Source: an uncultured Propionibacteriaceae bacterium (GTDB lineage: Bacteria > Actinomycetota > Actinomycetes > Propionibacteriales > Propionibacteriaceae). Taken from it: 11,646 bases of DNA. Where the stretch lies: contig CALLVV010000035.1 of the NCBI GenBank assembly GCA_938012815.1, positions 1 through 11,646 on the forward strand, given 5' to 3'. Made by a program: the position numbers and the translations under genes. A model generated the notes under the pieces. It saw only the letters and a list, made by a program, of their open reading frames with translations. It was not told where the DNA came from and did not search any database. Of the stretch, positions 5,637 to 11,646 are shown in pieces (positions within the stretch are counted from its first letter, which is position 1; each line of letters begins with the position of its first letter).

Positions 5637-6443
5637 ATGCGGAAACAGGTGGACAATGGGGGCGTGCTGGATGACCTCGGGGCAGATGCCGCGCTGGACC
5701 ACCCGCCCGAGCGGGTGGTCTCGTTGGTGCCGTCGCTGACGGAGGCGATCGCTCTCACCGTGCCCGGCGTGCTCGTCGGCGCCACGAACTGGTGCACCCA
5801 TCCCGCCGGCCTGGACATCACGCGGGTGCGGGGCACCAAGAACCCAGACCGCGCCGCCATCGCCGCACTGCGCCCCGACCTGGTGGTGGCCAACCAGGAG
5901 GAGAACCGCCGAGTTGACGTCGAACGACTGCGGTCCGTCGGAATCCCGGTGTGGGTGACCCGCATCGACGGTATCGACGACGCCCTGGGCAGCATGGGCC
6001 GGTTGTTCCGGGAGGGATTCGGGCTGCGGGAGGTCGGCTGGCTGGAGGAGGCCCGCGAGGTGTGGCGCCACCCACCTCGGCTGTCGGGACGGGTGGCGCT
6101 CCCGGTGTGGCGGGACCCCTGGATCTGGGTGGGTGCAGGCACCTATCCCGACGACCTGCTGCGTCGCCTGGGATTGGTCAACATTGTCGATGACATGCGG
6201 TATCCGCATGTTAAAATCAACGACGCCCTCGTCGGGAACCCAGATTTCGTCCTGCTTCCCGACGAGCCCTACCCCTTCACCGCCACCGACGGACCGGAGG
6301 CGCTGGGCGGGGTGGGATCTCTGAACGTCCGGGGCAGGTCGTTGTTCTGGTACGGCCCCGCCATGGTCGGGGCGCGTGCCGACCTGGAGGACGCCGTTCA
6401 CGAAGGCAGGGGAGCGTTTCGAAAGGCCCCTGCGAACTGGTAG
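5637..6443 (+). CDS. BtuF/TroA-like helical-backbone metal receptor protein (no signal peptide)
   Basis: The product contains DDLGADAALDHPPERVVSLV, PSLTEAIALTVPGVLVGATN, WCTHPAGLDITRVRGTKNPD, LRPDLVVANQEENRRVDVERL, IPVWVTRIDGIDDAL and LLPDEPYPFTATDGPEALGG: a compact helical-backbone metal-receptor protein of the type related to the cobalamin-binding BtuF. The start is chosen at ATG 5637; ATG 5604 and GTGs at 5649 and 5664 are alternatives, and no strong ribosome site decides it. Unlike BtuF itself there is no signal peptide or lipobox, and no ABC permease or ATPase is adjacent, so it may be a cytoplasmic binding or enzyme-like member. Its 3' end overlaps the convergent MFS gene by 46 bases. 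Ligand is not predictable from sequence. Confidence 0.75.
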   Translation: MRKQVDNGGVLDDLGADAALDHPPERVVSLVPSLTEAIALTVPGVLVGATNWCTHPAGLDITRVRGTKNPDRAAIAALRPDLVVANQEENRRVDVERLRSVGIPVWVTRIDGIDDALGSMGRLFREGFGLREVGWLEEAREVWRHPPRLSGRVALPVWRDPWIWVGAGTYPDDLLRRLGLVNIVDDMRYPHVKINDALVGNPDFVLLPDEPYPFTATDGPEALGGVGSLNVRGRSLFWYGPAMVGARADLEDAVHEGRGAFRKAPANW

Positions 6444-7588
6444 ATGACCAGGGCAAGGGCGAAGGTGGCGGCGGTGTAGATGCTGATGCCCCAGTAGCCC
6501 GGGACGGCGGTCAGCAGGGTGCCCCCGATGCCTCCCGTGATGGCGGTGCCCAGGTACATGGCCGAGTTTGACAACGAGGAGACGGTGCCGCGGGCCTGGC
6601 CGGCGTTGCTCTGGAGCTGGCCCATCATCACCGGCAGCAGGAAACCCCCGACGAGCATCGTCGCGGCGAAGGCGATGGTCGCGGCCCAGCGGGACGGCAT
6701 CGCCGAGGCGAGCAGGAAACCGGCGCCGAGGGCGACGATCCCGGACCACAGGGAGGTGCGCTCCCCGATCCTGGCCACCAGCGGCGGCCCGGCGACCGCG
6801 CCGATTCCCTGTCCCAGGCCGATGGTCATCATGGAGGTGCCGATCTGGGTCTGTGTGGCGCCGAAGTCCTTGGCCAGCCAGGAACCGATGAACGAGAACG
6901 CACCCAAGCAGCCAGCCTGGAAGACGAGATAGGCCACCAGTGACCACGCCAGGGTGCGCGAGGTGAGAACCCTGCGGTACGGAGCGAAAAGGCCGCCCCC
7001 ACCGGTCGGTGCTGCCGGGGGAACGCTCGGGAACCAGGCGAGAAGCGTCAGCCACAGCAGGACGCTGAGCCCGGCGATGGTGAAGAAGGGTAGACGCCAG
7101 TTCTGGGTGGACAGCCAGGAGCCGATGGGAATCCCGGCCACCTGGGCGATGGCCAGACCCGCCATCGCGTGTCCCATGATCTTGATGACGGCCCCGCGTG
7201 ACACCACCATCGGGATGGCCGCCCAGATTTGCGGGCTGACGAAGGCCGCGGCAATACCTGCCAGGAAGCGAGCGGTGAACATGGACCAGAAGTCCCAGGT
7301 CAGCCCGCAGGCGCAGGTCAGCAGCGTGAAGGCCGCCACGCCGGCCAGCAGTACGCCGCGCCGGTCGTGACGGTCCGAGATCGGCCCCGCCACCAGGGCG
7401 AATAGTGCATAACCCAGGGCGTAGGCCGACACCAGCCACCCGGACTGCGTGAGTGGAACGCCGAACTCCTCCTGCAACAGGGGCAACAGGGGAGCGACGA
7501 GGAAGGTGTCGGTTCCGATGACGAAGAGAGTGAAGAACGACAGCGATCCCATGGCGGATTCGCTGACGGTTCGCTGGTGGGAGGACAT
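6398..7588 (-). CDS. MFS multidrug-type exporter (DHA1-like)
   Basis: Starting at ATG 7588, preceded by an AAAGGGG ribosome site, this gives a 396-residue membrane protein. Conserved points: VIGTDTFLVAPLLPLLQEEFG in the first helix, motif-A-like GPISDRHDRRGVLL between helices 2 and 3, ARFLAGIAAAFVSPQ, and AQVAGIPIGSWL with NWRLPFF in helix 5. About 12 helices are expected. An open frame continues upstream to 8002, but that part is antisense to the regulator and unlike a transporter. The family exports drugs or small metabolites by proton antiport. The divergent ArsR-type regulator is the likely control protein. Substrate unknown; it might equally serve export of a small molecule. Confidence 0.87.
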   Translation of the reverse strand: MSSHQRTVSESAMGSLSFFTLFVIGTDTFLVAPLLPLLQEEFGVPLTQSGWLVSAYALGYALFALVAGPISDRHDRRGVLLAGVAAFTLLTCACGLTWDFWSMFTARFLAGIAAAFVSPQIWAAIPMVVSRGAVIKIMGHAMAGLAIAQVAGIPIGSWLSTQNWRLPFFTIAGLSVLLWLTLLAWFPSVPPAAPTGGGGLFAPYRRVLTSRTLAWSLVAYLVFQAGCLGAFSFIGSWLAKDFGATQTQIGTSMMTIGLGQGIGAVAGPPLVARIGERTSLWSGIVALGAGFLLASAMPSRWAATIAFAATMLVGGFLLPVMMGQLQSNAGQARGTVSSLSNSAMYLGTAITGGIGGTLLTAVPGYWGISIYTAATFALALVIYQFAGAFRNAPLPS

Positions 7589-7622
7589 GACCACCCCTTT
7601 CTTTTCGATATTCACCGAAATA

Positions 7623-7658
7623 AGAATTGTCCTGTGGGGGGCAGGAGTCAAGTCCTGC
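7623..7658 (-). promoter_or_regulatory. Promoter of the MFS gene with an overlapping dyad operator
   Basis: On the minus strand TTGACT (7646-7651) is followed after 17 bases by AATTCT (7623-7628), a fair sigma-70-type promoter about 35 bases before the MFS start. The -35 element lies inside GCAGGAGTCAAGTCCTGC (7641-7658), with perfect six-base arms. Its position in the divergent gap suggests binding by the adjacent ArsR-type regulator to block MFS transcription. Binding is inferred from location. Confidence 0.5.
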
Positions 7659-7753
7659 GGGTCAGCTTCCGGTGGTGTTGCGAGACCCGTCGGTGGGCGG
7701 TACCGTTGTTGGTTGAACGCATGTCGAACCGTACGACTCGAAAGGGCGAGAAG

Positions 7754-8077
7754 ATGGCCAGGGAGGTGTTCCATCCGGCTGTGGCCGACATCGGCCTGGA
7801 TACGGTGCTCGGCGCCCTGTCGGATCCGACCCGCCGCGACGTGCTGCGCCGCATAGCCGAGGAGGGGCCACTCTACTGTGGTGATCTCACCTACGACGTG
7901 GTCAAGTCCACGATGTCGCACCACCTCAGGGTGTTGAGGGAATCCGGGCTCATGCACACCGAGGTCTTGGGCAAGCGACGCCGCGTCACCCGTCGCGACC
8001 ACGTCATTGAGCAGCGTTTCCCCGGCCTGCTGGAGGCGGTCGGGCTGCCACCGGGGAAGGGCCGCTGGGAGGAGTAG
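7754..8077 (+). CDS. ArsR-type winged-helix transcriptional regulator
   Basis: A 107-residue regulator: VLGALSDPTRRDVLRRIAEEG (helices 1-2), CGDLTYDVVKSTMSHHLRVL with the recognition helix at about residues 51-62, and LGKRRRVTRRDH as the basic wing. The start ATG 7754 has AAGGG eight bases before it; an upstream in-frame ATG at 7721 is possible. There is only one cysteine (C42), so it lacks the cysteine set used for classical metal sensing and more likely responds to an organic ligand or redox. It is divergent from the MFS gene and probably represses it through the dyad at 7641-7658. Confidence 0.82.
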   Translation: MAREVFHPAVADIGLDTVLGALSDPTRRDVLRRIAEEGPLYCGDLTYDVVKSTMSHHLRVLRESGLMHTEVLGKRRRVTRRDHVIEQRFPGLLEAVGLPPGKGRWEE

Positions 8078-8150
8078 GAGATTGCGCGGCCGGGCGCGGT
8101 CCGGTGAGGCGCACGTTGCAGATCTCAGGTTGCGTGGTCTGAATCAGGCT

Positions 8151-8173
8151 GTGCGGAAGCACTATTGCCGCAC
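8151..8173. terminator. Possible bidirectional terminator hairpin between convergent genes
   Basis: GTGCGG (8151-8156) and CCGCAC (8168-8173) form a perfect stem with an 11-base loop. The hairpin overlaps the stop of the ATP-grasp gene and lies after the ArsR-type gene, where both transcripts converge. No T-run follows on either strand. Confidence 0.35.
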
Positions 8174-9370
8174 CTCTGCGACCGCCTCCGGGGTGATGGA
8201 GTAGTCGGCCACGGTTCTCGCGGCCATCCGTCGCACCGCCGCCGGGCGCGCCAGGACCGGGGTCAGCGCGACGACGAACGGGACGAGGCCGGGCGGGTCC
8301 TCGAAAACCGGGGTCAGGACTTCCTGCGCCGGTGCCCGAGGGGCGCGCCCGAGCAGGGCGCGGGCAACGGTTTTTGCCACTCCCCGGCGGGTTCCGGCGG
8401 TCTCGGCCGCTCCGAGGCCGATGGCCAGCGTCGAGCGGGTCTGCACACCCGCTTGCGCCACCACAGGCTCCCCGGATGGAGGGGCGTCGTCGGCCAGGCC
8501 GATCATGAGGGCGGGGAGATCGACGCCGGCCGCTGCTGCGTTCGCAGGCTCGGAGATGCGGGGATTGCACTCGATGAAACACGGTCTGCCGTCCTCGTGG
8601 AAGTAGTCGAGGCCGAGGCCACCGTGCCACGACAGGAAAGCACCCAGGCGTTCGAGGGCCGTCACCGCCTCGGGATGATGGACGCTCACCCTCGCGGCCG
8701 CGCTTCCCCCGACGCCGGTTGCCAGCAGCTCACTGGCTGCCGCTGCTATCAGCCGGCCGCGACGGAACAGACCCTGCACCTGGGCGTATCGGCCGGGCGC
8801 CGGGGCCTGTGCCATGACCCGGCCCCGCGGGGTGAGCGACGCGAGGGCCGCGGCCGCCCCGTCCCGGGAGGGGACGCGGATGACCCCGCGGCCAGCGGTC
8901 GAGAACTCGGCCTTGAGCCAGACGGGCAAGCCCAGCCCGGAAAGGTCGCCCTCGTTCTCGACCAGCCTCCACGCGGGCTGCGGCAGCCGGAGGTCGTCGA
9001 GGAGACGTGCGAACTCGATCTTCGACTCCACCCGGTCGAATGCGGCGATGTCGGCGACCTCCACCCGGTGTCGCATCAGGTGCCGGCCGGCGGAGAAGAG
9101 CCAGGCCTGCTCGTGGGTCGGGAGGAGGGCGTCGTATTCCCCGGAAGTCATCAGCCGGTCCGTCGCCGCCAGGTAACCCAGAGGGTCCTGCGACGGGGCC
9201 GGGACGCGACGAATGGCGCGGCAGTACCTGCTGAACCGTGCGATGGGGGTCCGGACGCTGGACATCGCATCGACGATCACACCGTCGCGCCCGAGCACCG
9301 TCACGAATTCGCGGGCCGTGAAACTGGACGCCTCGGAGAGCAGCACCCGACGTCCTGCGGCCATCCTCAT
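8162..9370 (-). CDS. ATP-grasp domain ligase
   Basis: A 402-residue protein from ATG 9370 (MRMAAGRRVLLSEASSF); ATG 9364, two codons on, is equally possible and no ribosome site clearly decides. The middle has SKIEFARLLDDLRLPQPAWR, LPVWLKAEFSTAGRGVIRV (ATP-binding lysine and glycine loop) and GLGLDYFHEDGRPCFIECNP followed by RISEP, the Glu/Asn metal-binding pair. The family joins a carboxylate to an amine or thiol via an acyl-phosphate. The reading frame extends upstream to 9730 but that part is compositionally unlike the rest. It stands alone, with an opposite-strand regulator on one side, so no pathway can be assigned; peptide or amino-acid ligation in specialised metabolism is one option. 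Confidence 0.8.
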   Translation of the reverse strand: MRMAAGRRVLLSEASSFTAREFVTVLGRDGVIVDAMSSVRTPIARFSRYCRAIRRVPAPSQDPLGYLAATDRLMTSGEYDALLPTHEQAWLFSAGRHLMRHRVEVADIAAFDRVESKIEFARLLDDLRLPQPAWRLVENEGDLSGLGLPVWLKAEFSTAGRGVIRVPSRDGAAAALASLTPRGRVMAQAPAPGRYAQVQGLFRRGRLIAAAASELLATGVGGSAAARVSVHHPEAVTALERLGAFLSWHGGLGLDYFHEDGRPCFIECNPRISEPANAAAAGVDLPALMIGLADDAPPSGEPVVAQAGVQTRSTLAIGLGAAETAGTRRGVAKTVARALLGRAPRAPAQEVLTPVFEDPPGLVPFVVALTPVLARPAAVRRMAARTVADYSITPEAVAEVRQ

Positions 9371-9739
9371 TCCGACCGGGCTCCCGTGGTGCCCGTGTCC
9401 CCCGTGACGTGGTGCTGGATGCCGGGGCCGTTCATGGCGACAGGTTACCGCCGTCCCGGGTGCCGTCACCGTTGGCGAGAACACGGAGCAGACGGACCTC
9501 GTGAATGCCCTCCACGGCGCGGGTCGCACAGTGATCCCGACCTCGGAGGGTTCCATCCCGGTCGGCACCGGCCTCAGCTGGTGACCATGAGGGGTCGCTG
9601 ATCCCGCTGGCACGGACGCGGCAGCAGCCCGGCTCCCGAGCATCACGGTTGTGCGGCACTCAACGCGGAAAGTGGCCCGTGCGGTCCCTGGAAACGATTC
9701 GAGTGCTGCGCAACCGCGATCGCCGAACACCCAGATCTC
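9371..9739. other. Intergenic stretch without a convincing gene
   Basis: About 370 bases between the divergent ATP-grasp and PadR-type genes. Several frames are open over part of it, but none shows a clear start with ribosome site or a recognisable motif. A plus-strand frame around 9450-9580 reads GAVTVGENTEQTDLVNAL and ends in a stop near 9580; it has no start and could be a fragment of a lost gene. Promoters of both flanking genes must lie here or at the right edge. Confidence 0.5.
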
Positions 9740-9772
9740 GGCATATGCCTGTTCATGGAATATGCTGTTCGC
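9740..9772 (+). promoter_or_regulatory. Promoter/operator region of the PadR-type gene, possible leaderless mRNA
   Basis: The palindrome GGCATATGCC (9740-9749) is followed by two near-identical direct repeats, ATATGCCTGTTC (9743-9754) and ATATGCTGTTC (9760-9770), 17 bases apart. TATGCT at 9761-9766 could be a -10 element, placing the transcript start at or near the ATG 9773, which has no ribosome site. PadR proteins commonly bind their own promoters, so the repeats are good operator candidates. No good -35 is seen. Confidence 0.42.
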
Positions 9773-10117
9773 ATGTCCATGTCACGACCGGCGTTCTGGA
9801 TTCTGGCGGTGCTCGCGGGCGGGCGTCGCCACGGGTACCAGATCATGCGGGAGGCCGTCTTGTCCTCCGAGGGCCTCGTCGCCCTCAAACCGACCACTCT
9901 CTACGCTGCCCTGGAGCGGCTTGAACGCGACGGATCGATCCAGCAGGACGGGGAGGAGATCGTCGACGGTCGCGTGCGGCGTTACTACCGCATCACCGAG
10001 GATGGGAAGCATCTACTGGGTGCGGAAACCACTGTGCTGGAGCGGTCCGCACGAACGGCGCGCGCCAATCTGGGGCCTGCGTGGGGACAGGTGGCGCCGC
10101 GGCTGACCGGGGCGTGA
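9773..10117 (+). CDS. PadR-family transcriptional regulator
   Basis: With the start at ATG 9773 the protein has 114 residues: FWILAVLAGGRRHGYQIMRE (helices 1-2), ALKPTTLYAALERLERDGSI (recognition helix, residues about 38-56), then the wing DGRVRRYYRITEDGKHLL. The pattern HGYQI...LYAALERLE...RRYYRIT is diagnostic of PadR. ATGs at 9755 and 9779 are alternatives; 9773 fits a leaderless start. The downstream membrane-protein gene begins one base after its stop, so they form an operon. In actinobacteria such PadR/membrane-protein pairs are common and often respond to cell-envelope stress or antibiotics; the signal here is unknown. Confidence 0.86.
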   Translation: MSMSRPAFWILAVLAGGRRHGYQIMREAVLSSEGLVALKPTTLYAALERLERDGSIQQDGEEIVDGRVRRYYRITEDGKHLLGAETTVLERSARTARANLGPAWGQVAPRLTGA

Positions 10118-10118
10118 C

Positions 10119-10865
10119 ATGGCCGACGAACCAAGGTACCGGAAGCTGCTGCGGTGGTATCCGAAACCGTGGCGGGAACGCAACGGCGATGCACTGCTGG
10201 GGGTGATGCTCGACGAGGCCGAGCGATGCGGTCGCACCGGTCCGTCGTGGGGAGAGCGCTGGTCGGCCTTCGCCCATGGGGTCGGGATGCGGCTGGATGC
10301 CGCTCTGGCCTGGCGGCTCGCGATCGTTGTGGCCGTCCTGAACTCCGGTGGTCTGCTCTGGTTCTTCTTCGTCCCGGAGGAGCTGAGGCCTTGGAATCTG
10401 GCTCTGGCCATGATGTTGCTCACGGCTGCTGCTCCCGTCCTGCTCGTCATCTCGTTCGCAGCGGTGGTCCGGGAACGTGGGCTCCTGCTGGATCCCCATG
10501 CCCTGCTGGCAACCTGTGTCGGGGTGTTGGCATCCACGACTGCGGGTTTGGCGTGGGTGTCCTTGAACATCGGCTACTACGCAGCTGAGGCCTACGAGTC
10601 CGTTCCCCCGGCTGGGCAGCTCTTCCAGACACTGGTGCTGTGTGCGATACCGTTGAGTGTGGTTGCGGTGTGCATTGCCGCCGATGGAATGTCCCGTCTC
10701 CAGAAGCTGCCCCGACCCGTTCGTCTTCTCATCGGAACCGGTGCCGGGGTTCTCGTCTTCCCCTTCATCATGCTCGTTCCCATCGTGCCTCTGTCCCCCC
10801 AGGTCACGGTGTTGGCCGGTGTCATGATGGTGCTGCTGGTGGGCCGACAACCAAGGACGCGGTGA
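10119..10865 (+). CDS. PadR-associated integral membrane protein of unknown function
   Basis: A 248-residue protein. The cytoplasmic N-terminus (RYRKLLRWYPKPWRERNGD with ALLGVMLDEAE) is a recurring signature of membrane proteins encoded next to PadR regulators in actinobacteria. It is followed by about six hydrophobic helices, at roughly residues 66-84, 92-115, 127-149, 163-187, 201-219 and 222-241. Translation starts one base after the PadR stop (TGACATG), so expression is coupled. It has no ATPase or known catalytic motif. It is probably controlled by the PadR protein. It appears complete although the next gene is broken. Confidence 0.72.
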   Translation: MADEPRYRKLLRWYPKPWRERNGDALLGVMLDEAERCGRTGPSWGERWSAFAHGVGMRLDAALAWRLAIVVAVLNSGGLLWFFFVPEELRPWNLALAMMLLTAAAPVLLVISFAAVVRERGLLLDPHALLATCVGVLASTTAGLAWVSLNIGYYAAEAYESVPPAGQLFQTLVLCAIPLSVVAVCIAADGMSRLQKLPRPVRLLIGTGAGVLVFPFIMLVPIVPLSPQVTVLAGVMMVLLVGRQPRTR

Positions 10866-11361
10866 ACGCCGGTGGACACCGTATAACCCATCCGGGATAC
10901 GCCTGGCGAGGTTCCTCGGGTTCGTTTCTGTCGTTCTCGGTGTAGTGGGTGTCAGATGTTCCATGGTCGGTTTGGGGGACCTGAGGAGGGGCGGTGAGCT
11001 GTTGACGCGGGGTGTTCAGATCCTCTGCGTTGCCGTGTGGCCCTGTGCTGCCGCCATCGGGATGTTGGTGGCAGCACGTGAACCCAGTGGCTCCCGTGCT
11101 CCACTGCACGTCTGGGGGCCGGCCGTTCTCATGAGTGCTTCCAGCGCCGTGATCGTCGTCGCTTTCGAAGTGGTGTCACCCGGTTGCGGCTTCCCGGATA
11201 TCAGCGGGTGAGTGAGTGGCATCGTGGTGGGACTGGGGTATGCGGCGATCGTCGGGATGCTCGCTTGGTTTTTGTTTCTCCTGGTGGCACCGGTACTGGG
11301 GTCGGTCGTCGCCTTCCGGCGCTCACCGAGGCTTGCGCCGGACAGAGTGCAACCACGATGA
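10843..11361 (+). pseudogene. Broken membrane protein, third gene of the PadR operon
   Basis: A third plus-strand frame reads ADNQGRGERRWTPYNPSGIR, then hydrophobic FLGFVSVVLGVVGVR, GVQILCVAVWPCAAAIGMLV, VWGPAVLMSASSAVIVVAFEVV, meets TGA at 11209-11211, and continues in the same frame with SGIVVGLGYAAIVGMLAWFL and APVLGSVVAF to a stop at 11359-11361. There is no good start: the first in-frame GTG is at 10945, inside the first helix. Dropping one G from the GTGGG at 10839-10843 would give a GTG start. So a four-helix membrane protein seems to have suffered a 5' indel and a nonsense change. Alternatively GTG 10945 and GTG 11212 start two small membrane proteins in stop-start arrangement. Confidence 0.45.
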
Positions 11362-11406
11362 GCGGGGTGCCGATAGAGTGCCTCGACAGTCACCGTGCCC
11401 TGTAGA

Positions 11407-11445
11407 GAAGAGGCCACGGAGATTGCTGCCAGTCAGGTCCTCTTC
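11407..11445. repeat. Imperfect inverted repeat between convergent genes
   Basis: GAAGAGG (11407-11413) and CCTCTTC (11439-11445) form a seven-pair stem with further partial pairing inside (GGCC with GG). It lies between the broken PadR-operon gene and the 3' end of the symporter, so a terminator role for either strand is possible. The loop is large (25 bases) and there is no T-run. A second short stem, GCGAG with CTCGC on the minus strand, lies near 11470-11488. No gene is seen in 11362-11505. Confidence 0.3.
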
Positions 11446-11505
11446 CTGCTCGACCGCCCAGCGCCAGTTGCGAGCAGGCGACTCGCTCGGTGTGGATGTA
11501 CTCCT

Positions 11506-11646
11506 CTACACCTCGGATGTTTCGGGGGTGGGGTCCTGCGCGGTCCCTTGCCGGGGGCGACGGGAGATGATGCGGTCGACGATGGCCGCGATGGCCCCGT
11601 CGCCGGTGACGTTGGTGGCGGTGCCGAAGGAGTCCATGGCGATGTA
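11506..11646 (-). CDS. Dicarboxylate/amino acid:cation symporter, C-terminal fragment
   Basis: The last 46 residues of a gene that begins beyond the window. MDSFGTATNVTGDGAIAAIV is followed by DRIISRRPRQG and a polar tail ending at the TAG at 11506-11508. The motif NVTGDGAIA after a short helix is characteristic of the last membrane segment of the DAACS (glutamate/dicarboxylate/serine symporter) family, where the Asn and Asp bind substrate and sodium. The substrate cannot be told from this fragment. Confidence 0.78.
   Translation of the reverse strand, partial: YIAMDSFGTATNVTGDGAIAAIVDRIISRRPRQGTAQDPTPETSEV

Noticed and set aside
5382..7439. A 685-codon open frame on the minus strand
   Set aside because: It lies out of frame across the MFS gene and antisense to the BtuF-like gene; its sequence is rich in Arg, His, Gly and Pro and shows no domain, as expected of a GC-rich shadow frame.
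7589..8002. N-terminal extension of the MFS frame
   Set aside because: It is antisense to the ArsR-type gene, not hydrophobic, and a good ribosome site and ATG exist at 7588.
9450..9580. Possible protein fragment GAVTVGENTEQTDLVNAL on the plus strand
   Set aside because: It has no start codon, no ribosome site and no family that I can name; too short to call as a gene remnant.
8165..9601. A 478-codon open frame on the plus strand
   Set aside because: It is antisense to the ATP-grasp gene, whose motifs are clear, and has low-complexity composition without motifs.

Overview
This is a GC-rich window from a chromosome whose codon use, gene families and layout point to a high-GC Gram-positive bacterium (Actinomycetota). 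A member of the Propionibacteriaceae or a relative is plausible, but the window alone does not settle the genus. Coding density is high, most start sites have weak Shine-Dalgarno sequences, and there are no RNA genes or CRISPR arrays that I can see.

Layout: (a) 1-358: the C-terminal remnant of an IS5-family transposase and an inverted repeat. (b) 387-1257, minus: a toxin-antitoxin pair with a Phd-like antitoxin first and a RelE-like toxin second. (c) 1385-5385, minus: an operon-like block of tightly spaced genes that resembles a streptolysin S-type (thiazole/oxazole-modified microcin, TOMM) cluster. In transcription order it holds a secreted two-cysteine protein, an overlapping small membrane protein, an E1-like/SagC-type leader-binding protein, a poly-cysteine precursor-like sequence read in frame into a membrane protein, a YcaO (SagD-type) cyclodehydratase and a SagB-type dehydrogenase. 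(d) 5637-8077: a BtuF-like metal-receptor protein (+), an MFS exporter (-) overlapping it tail to tail, and a divergent ArsR-type regulator (+) sharing a promoter region with a dyad operator. (e) 8162-9370, minus: a stand-alone ATP-grasp ligase. (f) 9773-11361, plus: a PadR-type regulator, a partner membrane protein, and a third membrane protein that is broken. (g) 11506-11646, minus: the C-terminus of a dicarboxylate/amino acid:cation symporter that runs off the window.

The most interesting region is the TOMM-like cluster. The enzymes needed to turn Cys/Ser/Thr into azol(in)es are recognisable: a leader-binding protein with a CxxC...CxxC zinc site, a YcaO with an ExxER motif and a C-terminal PHPLG tail, and an FMN-dependent SagB-type oxidase. 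The candidate substrate carries the core TCCCCSCCCCAATC. However, YcaO, SagB and the small membrane protein each need one frameshift to read through, and the precursor/membrane reading frame contains an in-frame TAG. The larger genes on the right (MFS, ATP-grasp, PadR) are intact, so the lesions look like real decay of the cluster rather than uniformly poor sequence, although this cannot be proved from one sequence. An intact secreted protein and its overlapping membrane partner at the head of the operon may be a separate bacteriocin-like/immunity-like unit. An IS remnant and a toxin-antitoxin module on the left side fit a mobile or accessory region.
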